Assembly (NCBI RefSeq): GCF_020829685.1
Contig: NZ_JAIVFR010000062.1
Span: forward strand, 1-13,578
Source: Nostoc sp. CHAB 5715
GTDB lineage: Bacteria; Cyanobacteriota; Cyanobacteriia; Cyanobacteriales; Nostocaceae
Direction of reading: 5' to 3'
DNA: 13,578 nucleotides
The position numbers and the translations under genes are program-made. This document shows positions 1-5,735 of this stretch, piece by piece. The number at the start of each line of letters is the position of its first letter. Within the stretch, counting starts at the first letter, position 1. Below the pieces are notes generated by a model. That model was given only the letters and a program-made list of their open reading frames with translations, did not search any database and was not told where the DNA came from.

Positions 1-2
1 AA

Positions 3-638
3 ATGACTACCACAACTCAAAATAGAGCCTCGCTTGAGTTTGAGCAAAAACTCTCAACAGTAGTTTCATTTTTAGAAACTCTATTTATCCCAGATGAAGA
101 ACTTCAGCAACAAGCGTCCGAACTGATTGATAACTCAACTTGGTATAAGTCTTTAGACTATAAAACTCGTGAATCTTGGAGTCGTAGTCGTCGTGTTGTC
201 TCTAAAGTTGAATATGGAGCAAAGGGAAATAATATTCGTTTTATTGTGACTTCACTAACTACAAAGAAAGTACCTCCTGCTCAACTATACACACAAAAAT
301 ACTGTAAACGTGGCGAGATGGAAAATCGCTTTAAAGAACAACAACTTGAACTTTTTAGTGATAGAACCAGTACGCATACATTCGCTGGAAATCAACTACG
401 ATTATGGTTTTCTTCTATAGCTTACGTTTTGATGAATGCCTTTCGTCAACAATGTTTAGCCAAAACAGAATTGCAAAATGCTCAAGTCGGAACTATTCGG
501 ACTAAATTACTGAAACTAGGCGCGTTGATTACTGTAAGCCCACGGCGAATTTTAATTGCGATTACTAGCTCTTGTCCTTACAAACATATTTTTGCTACTG
601 CTTACAGATGCTTAAAAATGCTGACTAGTACCGCTTAA
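3..638 (+). CDS. IS1380-family transposase, C-terminal part (cut by window edge)
   Basis: DDE transposase of the IS1380 family (DDE_Tnp_1 group 1), cut at its 5' end by the window. The diagnostic C-terminal block is present: SRSRRVV (about residues 60-66), then FIVTSL, then YCKRGEMENRFKEQQ (about 100-114), which carries the third catalytic acid, then LFSDRTS, NQLRLWFSS and GTIRTKLLKLGA. Family members are usually about 430-470 residues, so roughly the first half, with the two catalytic Asp residues, lies upstream of base 1. The ATG at position 3 is probably an internal methionine, because the family pattern already seems to be running there (EFEQKLSTVVSFLETLF resembles the linker before the RRVV block). 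The stop is TAA at 636-638. No terminal inverted repeat could be fixed in the AT-rich 220 bases that follow. The family call is strong. Whether the whole element is intact cannot be seen. Confidence 0.85.
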   Translation: MTTTTQNRASLEFEQKLSTVVSFLETLFIPDEELQQQASELIDNSTWYKSLDYKTRESWSRSRRVVSKVEYGAKGNNIRFIVTSLTTKKVPPAQLYTQKYCKRGEMENRFKEQQLELFSDRTSTHTFAGNQLRLWFSSIAYVLMNAFRQQCLAKTELQNAQVGTIRTKLLKLGALITVSPRRILIAITSSCPYKHIFATAYRCLKMLTSTA

Positions 639-858
639 TCTCAAGTCAAGCTGCATTTTACTTTTCTCTAATTAATCATACTTTGGGCTTGGTTTTATTC
701 AAGTCTTGTTTTGGAATGCTTATTTTTATCAAGACAGCATTTTGATTTAAGCATTAACATAAAAATAGTGATTATTTTATCTTTATTAATATTGATTTGT
801 ACTGAATTTGTCTTTCGGTTTACACTTGAGTTGATTATGTATCAAAAAAAGCCTTACA

Positions 859-1653
859 TCAGGTCATGTAAATTGATTTTTTACTGCTTGTGAGAAATCC
901 GGGAGTACTGTAAATAGTTCCAGCCGACCACATTAAGCTACGAAGTAGATTATAAGCCAGTAAAAAAACGTAAATTTCTTTGCGGATCATTGAGGGGGTT
1001 TTACATCGCAGAATATCCATACCCAAGGTAGTTTTGAGATGTCTTAAATCTAGTTCAACATCCCAGCGTTGGCCGTAAAGCCCAACAATTGCCAGAGTAG
1101 AATAAGTTGCTTCATCTAAAAGAGTAGTAATTAAGCTAACTTGTTGAGTCCGAAAACCGGGAATAACAATATAATAGTAAATCTCTCGCACAGTTATGGA
1201 AGGAGGTAAAGCATTAAATTCATCTTTATCCAATCCTTTTGGGCAAGTTTTAGGCTTATACCAAGTAACTAATTTATCGCAATCTCCAACAATTTTACCT
1301 TTTCGCATAGTTTTTGTGCGAGATTGATGTTTACGAAACACGGCATCACAATTAAACTTTTTGATAGTAAACATATCGGCGTAAGCACTCGTATCTGTTG
1401 AGGGAAGTTCTACTTCTGACTCAGCCAAATGTGCAATTATTTTACTCACAGCATTATGGCAACTTTTGTCAGTGTCCAGCACTTGCGATAAAAATGCCCA
1501 CAACGTTATTATTGGGTCAAATAATCGCTTTTTGTATTTCATCTTTAGCTCAGATATTGCTTGCCTAACTAGAGATTCTGGCAACAATTCTTTAAAAGGT
1601 AGCCCTAAACTTTGGCTAAATTTCTCCTTAAGGATTTGTACTCGTAATGTCAC
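859..1653 (-). pseudogene. IS4-family transposase remnant with in-frame internal deletion
   Basis: The N-terminus is normal for a large IS4-family transposase (FSQSLGLPFKELLPESLV, then FDPIITLWAFLSQVLDTDKSC, then STDTSAY at about residues 85-91). In relatives the next block is CKARQRLPE, followed by over 100 residues carrying the first two catalytic Asp residues (VDGT and ADRYF-like motifs). Here residue 91 is followed directly by ADMFTIKKFNCDAVFRKHQ, which belongs downstream of the second Asp. The rest follows the family: KGDHLVTW-like GDCDKLVTWYKP, then GFRTQQVSLITTLLD, then the Y-R-E-K signature YGQRWDVELDLRHLK. The tail after about residue 246 (IYSTPGFLTSSKKSIYMT) does not match the family and ends early, so the 3' end is lost too. 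Start is GTG at 1653. Without the two Asp residues it cannot be an active transposase. The open frame across a deletion of this size suggests one recent in-frame event. Confidence 0.8.
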
Positions 1654-1801
1654 AGTAGTAGTTATCGTATGTGCTTGCTCGTTTTAAAGAAAGTATTCCA
1701 TGAACGAGCTTTGCTTTTTCTACCTCCACAAATTTTTGGGCAATCCTACATCATCTCTCCTTCGGCGATCGCAGTTACTCATAGCATTACTGCACTCGTA
1801 G

Positions 1802-1978
1802 GTTATTAAAGCTGTAGCCCTTACCCCACATAGCTTAGAGCTTTTCTTAGTGCCATTCGGTGAAGGTGCAATGATGGATATCATCTCAGGCGCGAAAACT
1901 GGTGTTGAATTAGCGATATTGCCAAATGATGGCCCCAGTGGTGGTTTTTTCCATCTTGGGGAACCAGTAGCTTGGTAA
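1802..1978 (+). pseudogene. C-terminal remnant of a short-chain dehydrogenase/reductase
   Basis: Read from 1802 this frame gives about 58 residues ending at TAA 1976-1978. The last 30 (SGAKTGVELAILPNDGPSGG, then FFHLGEPVAW) match the typical end of classical SDR enzymes, in which GA.T.V.LA.LP.DGP.GGFF....P..W precedes the stop. An upstream TAG at 1799 closes the frame, and the Rossmann glycine motif and YxxxK active site are absent, so only the tail of a gene remains. The segment before it (VALTPHSLELF) may also derive from the SDR (compare VxxVxPGxxxT) but is not convincing. The substrate cannot be guessed from this piece. It sits between IS fragments, which probably explains the loss of the rest. 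Confidence 0.6.
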
Positions 1979-2010
1979 CTTATGCTACGACTTGAAGCCG
2001 TGGCGTAAGT
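1978..2010. repeat. Imperfect hairpin with 12-bp arms, possible IS200/IS605-type end
   Basis: The arms are ACTTATGCTACG (1978-1989) and CGTGGCGTAAGT (1999-2010), with a 9-base loop. The stem holds 10 Watson-Crick pairs and 2 G-T pairs, the kind of foldback expected to act as single-stranded DNA or RNA. It starts on the stop codon of the SDR remnant. There is no T-run after it, so an intrinsic terminator is less likely than a transposon-end hairpin. Confidence 0.45.
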
Positions 2011-2092
2011 TATTAGTCATTAGTACATTTTTCACGATTTTTGTATACTCGATACTATTGACTATTGATCCTTATGGCGAATGGCGATTCAT

Positions 2093-2118
2093 CCCATTCC
2101 TTCAATGTATGGAATGGG
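2093..2118. repeat. Perfect 8-bp stem hairpin, IS200/IS605 right-end-like
   Basis: CCCATTCC (2093-2100) and GGAATGGG (2111-2118) form a perfect stem with a 10-base loop. The flank GGCGATTCATCCCA just 5' of the loop recalls the hairpin found at the 3' ends of cyanobacterial IS200/IS605 (tnpB-bearing) elements. That resemblance is from memory. No tnpB lies between this and the hairpin at 1978-2010, so if it is such an end it belongs to a non-autonomous or deleted element. Confidence 0.4.
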
Positions 2119-2209
2119 GAGCATCCCAGTTTTTATTCTTCTGATACAAATAAATGAGGTGTGAGATGGTAAAGATGTAGTCCACGCGAGCGCTTAAGCA
2201 GGAAAAGCC

Positions 2210-3048
2210 ATGACAGAAGAAGAAAAGCAACTTTTGCTCCAGCACGGTCGTGCGATCGCTAAAATACTCTACAAAAATGCTCCAGTTGAGGAACTAACAA
2301 GCTTAGGCAAGATTGAAGAAGTAGTACGCAGTCAAATGCAGGAGTATATAATGCCTACTGTTGGGGTTTTTTTATCGAAAATGTCACCGGAGAAAACACA
2401 GGAAGCCAGCGATTCCTAAAAAGCATCATTGGAAAACTACCAATTAGGAGTTCTCAGGCACAAAAGCTGGAACTCAGACCCCATAGTCAATTGAGTCCAT
2501 ATTTAGAGGCATGTTGTTTAAGAGCAAGCGCTTGTGTATCATATGAACGTGCAGCAGAAGACGTAAAATATGCCACCGGGATAGAAGTCTCGAAAAGTGT
2601 TCAACAGCGACTGGTACACCGTCAAAATTTTGAATTACCACAAACGCAATCAACAGTTGAGGAATTGAGTGTTGACGGTGGAAATATCCGCATCCGCACA
2701 CCGATTGGGAAACCATCTGATTGGAAAGGTTATAAAGCTGTGCGTTTACACAACTTGCAAGCGCACGCTGCCTCATTCCAAGAAAATAGTATCGTCATCA
2801 ATTGGGTAAACAATCAACCTCTAGCTCCCATACTCACTTGTCTTGGAGACGGACACGACGGAATTTGGAATATTATCCGTGAGTTTACCCCAGAACATCA
2901 GCGCCGTGAAATACTTGATTGGTTCCATCTCATGGAAAATCTACATAAAGTTGGTGGTTCAATTCTAAGGATTAACAAGGCAAAAAGTCTACTGTGGCAA
3001 GGGAAAGTTGATGATGCGATCGCATGTTTTGCGGACTGCACACGATAG
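2210..3048 (+). pseudogene. ISKra4-family transposase, two frames joined by -1 frameshift, 3' truncated
   Basis: The first frame (2210-2419) encodes MTEEEKQLLLQHGRAIAKIL and on to MPTVGVFL. The second frame, one base back, reads IENVTGENTG, then LKSIIGKLPI, then LSPYLEACCLRASACVSYE and continues to 3048. Together they reproduce the ISKra4 order: N-terminal helix, zinc-free STGT-like linker, CCLR block, QQRLVHRQ, ELSVDGGNIRIRTP with the first catalytic Asp, LTCLGDGHDGIWN with the second Asp, and EILDWFHLMENLHKVGG. The frames meet at the slippery heptamer T_TTT_TTA (2368-2374). The joined product is about 279 residues. Relatives continue through a GAVES-like segment that supplies the catalytic Glu. 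Here the protein breaks at FADCTR and stops at once, so the 3' end was lost and the copy should be dead. Start ATG 2210 has GCAGGAAAAG upstream. Confidence 0.85.
2368..2374 (+). promoter_or_regulatory. Programmed -1 ribosomal frameshift site T_TTT_TTA
   Basis: In the frame of the 2210 ORF the codons are GTT TTT TTA, so T TTT TTA has exact X_XXY_YYZ phasing. Slipping back one base makes the next codon ATC at 2374 and gives VGVFL-IENVTGENTG, which restores the conserved ISKra4 sequence without loss of residues. Staying in frame ends at TAA 2417-2419 after 14 more codons with no family similarity. No stimulatory stem-loop was worked out. Confidence 0.65.
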
Positions 3049-3217
3049 TTATCCTTGAGACAAAGCAGCTATGTTGAAGGTAAAGACTTTTAAGGGTTTT
3101 AGTTTTCTTTAGATAATTATATTTATTTGTGCCTATCTACTTAGTTGCTTCAGTCCCACTTCAATTTATATTTTTGATTGCTTAGAGGATGTTTTAAAAG
3201 TCAGAGTCAGCTAAGAA

Positions 3218-3652
3218 TTATGCCAATCGTCGAACCATAATCCGAATCATTGCAAGGTAGATGAATGTCTCCGAGGTTTGGGGTAGTCTTTGATAATCTT
3301 TACTTAAACGCCGACACCAATTAAGCCAGCCAAATGTGCGCTCAACAACCCAGCGTTTAGGTAAATGGATAAAACCTTTTTTCTCCAATGGTCTAAGAAC
3401 AATTGCCACAATCCAGCGAAACATATCCATTACCCAACGCATAAATTCTTCGCCTCGGTATCCGCCATCCATCCAAATAGTATTTAAGCGTTTTACCTGA
3501 TTGCCTGTATCATAAACTCGCTTAAGGACTTTTTTCGCTCCTTCACGTTCTGGAAGACTAGCAGATGTTACCAAGACCCGCAAAACCAGCCCTAACATAT
3601 CTACACTGAGATGACGCTTGCGCCCATGTATCTTTTTACTCATATCTTGCAT
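3218..3652 (-). pseudogene. IS5-family transposase, C-terminal half only
   Basis: The frame covers the second half of an IS5-family DDE transposase: KIHGRKRHLSVDMLGLVL, then TIWMDGGYRGEEF with the second catalytic Asp, then RWVVERTFGWLNWCRRLSKD with the catalytic Glu and its R/K helix, ending in the usual short basic tail. The N-terminal half, including the DSQSVK segment with the first Asp, is missing. The first residues (MQDMS) are unlike the family and overlap the end of the neighbouring transposase gene by 13 bases. On the other side the probable terminal repeat GAGGATGTTTTAAAAG (3185-3200), preceded by TTA, fits an IS5-type end and TNA target. No matching 5' half lies beyond the neighbouring IS, so it was lost before or during that insertion. 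Not functional as it stands. Confidence 0.8.
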
Positions 3653-4779
3653 CTGTAAATATGAATGTCAAAACCACAACTACGTGTAAGGGGAATCAAG
3701 CGCTCAATATCAAGTAAAAGAAGAGACACGACTATTTGAGGAAAAATAGATTCAAGTGCAGTTTGTGCAGCCTCACCCCAATCAGGTGGTAACGGTAGTT
3801 GGGTGGATAAATAAGTCCAGTGAGCAATGAGGTAAGCAGTTAGAGAAAGAATCAGCCAGCGATACATCCCAAGCAAAGTGCCTTGTCCAAAACGATGTAA
3901 ACCGAAGCGATGTTTGGCAGTTTTAAACCAACCTTCTATCTGCCATCGGCGCTTACCCCACCATTTAAGAGTGGAAGCTTTTATCGGTCGAGTAGATAAA
4001 ACAAAACGCTTTTCCAGCTTACCGTTATCGCGTTTTAAGTAATACCAAGAAACGGTAACAGGAAACTTTAAACCAACTAAATAAACTTGTTGTCCCTGTT
4101 GATGTAAATGTCTTAAAAGTCTGCCATCAGTTAACTTGCGGCTAAGAGCTACGCCTGTAACTGCATGATATTTAAGCTGGCGTATCCCGTGAAGAAATTC
4201 TTTGCTACAAAAGGCAGTGTCAGCTAAAATAATGACTTGAAAGCGTTCAGTTAAAGATTGAGGTAAACGCTTAACTAGCTTGAGTCCTAGCTGGGCAGGC
4301 GAGGGAGTACCTTTACCTCTCCAAACACGAAAACTCCACGGAATGCGCCATTTCCCTACAACCAAATAAGCAACTACTATATGTAGACCACGTTTACCAT
4401 TGTAAACTCTAATTAAATCCCCAAAAGCTGAGAATTTGCCGCGTTTTTCTAGAGTAGTTAGGTCAATTATTACTTGTAAAAATGGTTTGCGTCCTTGACC
4501 ACATGACGATAATATCTTTAAAACTGTTTGCAATGTTTGATTGCGAACAATACGAATCATTTCCCTTGTTGACCAAGGATTAACATTTAAAAATCGGCTT
4601 AATGCACTTGGAGATTTTGTTTGACTATGTTCAGGTAATGGATGTCCTTGCGCTTCTAAAAATAACCCTAACATTGCTTGGAGGTTATCTTTTTGGTACT
4701 GGGTGGGCATCGACTCTTTCAATGTGTAGACTAACTCTTGGGCGTGGGCAAGCATTGTCTTGCTAATTTCTGAATACAT
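3640..4779 (-). CDS. IS4-superfamily (DDE_Tnp_1) transposase, apparently full length
   Basis: A 379-residue DDE transposase with all three expected acidic motifs: IIDLTTLEKRGKF (about residues 107-119), IILADTAFCSKEF (about 184-196) and the Y-R-E-K-like helix WWGKRRWQIEGWFKTAKHRF (about 274-293). The N-terminal 90 residues include the FLNVNPWSTREMIRIVRNQ segment, which looks like the helical DNA-binding part. ATG start at 4779. The last few codons (IYRCKI) run into flanking IS5-like sequence, so the native C-terminus may have ended slightly earlier. The exact family is uncertain; it is an IS4-like group common in cyanobacteria. It is the only transposase here with no visible damage, so it is the best candidate for recent activity. 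The 233 bases beyond its start (4780-5012) are AT-rich and noncoding, and should contain its outer end. Confidence 0.8.
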   Translation of the reverse strand: MYSEISKTMLAHAQELVYTLKESMPTQYQKDNLQAMLGLFLEAQGHPLPEHSQTKSPSALSRFLNVNPWSTREMIRIVRNQTLQTVLKILSSCGQGRKPFLQVIIDLTTLEKRGKFSAFGDLIRVYNGKRGLHIVVAYLVVGKWRIPWSFRVWRGKGTPSPAQLGLKLVKRLPQSLTERFQVIILADTAFCSKEFLHGIRQLKYHAVTGVALSRKLTDGRLLRHLHQQGQQVYLVGLKFPVTVSWYYLKRDNGKLEKRFVLSTRPIKASTLKWWGKRRWQIEGWFKTAKHRFGLHRFGQGTLLGMYRWLILSLTAYLIAHWTYLSTQLPLPPDWGEAAQTALESIFPQIVVSLLLLDIERLIPLTRSCGFDIHIYRCKI

Positions 4780-5012
4780 TTCACGCCCTTTCTCTCATGT
4801 TTTGAGCTGACGCGCGCAAATCCAACAAAAGCGAGCGCACTTTGAGATGGTCCAGAATGCCTCATTTCAGCATCTTGTCGTTTTGAAAGCTTTCTATGTA
4901 GTATTACTATTTTATCTAGTTTTATTATTTACTTTATTTTACTTAAGCAATATTTTGTTGTACTGTTATATTTTGCGCTCTTTATTTACCTTTTAGGGGT
5001 TTATTCGGTTAG

Positions 5013-5213
5013 GTGCAAGATCTGAGCGCGATCGCAAAAAGCGCTCCGCAGCCCATCGCAAAACAGTCTGTTGGATTGCCAACAGTAAGAGAACTTGAAA
5101 TTTTACGTGACCATGTTTTGTCTGAACTGAAGTTGGGTAAACAAGCACCTGGGTATAAAACTGCCCAGAAAGCTCTCAATGGTTTTATTTCTGAACTAAT
5201 TGGTTCAGTTTAG
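5013..5213 (+). CDS. Small conserved-looking hypothetical protein
   Basis: A 66-residue frame starting at GTG (5013) directly after an in-frame TAG. There is no internal Met, so GTG is the likely start if the gene is complete. AGGGGT at 4995-5000 could serve as a ribosome site, about 12 bases away. The body LPTVRELEILRDHVLSELKL, then GKQAPGYKTAQKALNGFISE, looks like a real folded helical domain: regular heptad-like leucines, a charged amphipathic helix, then a GKQAPGYK turn. It has one HIP1 site near its start. No function is recognised. It could be the C-terminal piece of a larger protein cut by the neighbouring IS. Codon use resembles the cyanobacterial genes around it. Confidence 0.5.
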   Translation: MQDLSAIAKSAPQPIAKQSVGLPTVRELEILRDHVLSELKLGKQAPGYKTAQKALNGFISELIGSV

Positions 5214-5530
5214 CTATTTGTGGAATTCGCCAACAGTGTCTTCGCCAGCTCTACGCCTACTTAATGATGTTATTTTTCATGAGTTTTTCTATGAGTTATG
5301 GGATGATTTTTATGAGTTTCAGAGACTGAGAGAAAAACTAATATCAAAGGTAATTCACTGCGATTGAAGCTCACATTCCGCACCCTCAAGTGTCACAACC
5401 TGAAGGAAAGAATAAAAGCTTTAGAACCGCACCTTAACGTGGCAATGGCAAGGTAACAGTTTAGGGATATGTTTAGTTTTAGCCATCGCTTCGAGCATGA
5501 AAAAATTTTCGTTCCAAGGCGTAAGTGCTT
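5214..5530 (+). other. Spacer of about 320 bases with a doubtful short ORF
   Basis: No recognised gene. A frame open from before 5221 to TGA 5365-5367, with a possible GTG start at 5236, encodes an acidic aromatic segment (NDVIFHEFFYELWDDFYEFQ, then RLREKL). It looks protein-like but has no clear start signal and may be a remnant. GAGTTTTTCTATGAG-type units recur in it at 5281 and just after. CACATTCCGCACCCTCAAGTG near 5371-5391 resembles IS edge sequence, but no partner was found. Confidence 0.3.
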
Positions 5531-5710
5531 ATGTTTCAAATTGCCCAGCCGTCTGAAGTTAGTACACAAACTCCTGAAGTCAGTAAACATCAAGGCATAG
5601 TTAGTATTGTTTTTGATAGTGGCACTGCTTTTAGAGTTTGGGCACCGTTTGCCAAGAAAGTTCAAGTAGCATTTTACGAACAAGAGAATCAAGACAGTAC
5701 TCAGCAATAA
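5531..5710 (+). pseudogene. N-terminal stub of a GH13/CBM48 (branching-enzyme-like) protein
   Basis: A 59-residue frame, from ATG 5531 (a GTG at 5525 is also possible) to TAA 5708-5710. After a variable leader it contains GIVSIVFDSGTAFRVWAPFAKKVQVA, the first strands of a CBM48 domain as found at the N-terminus of GH13 glucan-branching and debranching-type enzymes, where the pattern is G...AFRVWAPxAxxVxVxGxFNxW. Here the match ends at about residue 48 and the frame runs into unrelated YEQENQDSTQQ and a stop. The catalytic (beta/alpha)8 barrel is absent. The stop lies 25 bases before the glmS start. It is probably a fragment left by a deletion. A functional 59-residue protein is unlikely. Confidence 0.6.
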
Positions 5711-5735
5711 ACCTAGAATTGGAGTAGTGTAAACA

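Noticed and set aside
854..871. TTACAT/ATGTAA inverted repeat at the end of the IS4 remnant
   Set aside because: Only six base pairs in AT-rich sequence, with no T-run and no matching IS end.
711..893. 60-codon plus-strand ORF between the IS1380 and IS4 transposases
   Set aside because: It lies in AT-rich sequence, has a hydrophobic but unpatterned product and no ribosome site, and its end overlaps the minus-strand IS4 remnant. The 220 bases at 639-858 otherwise show only AT-rich sequence.
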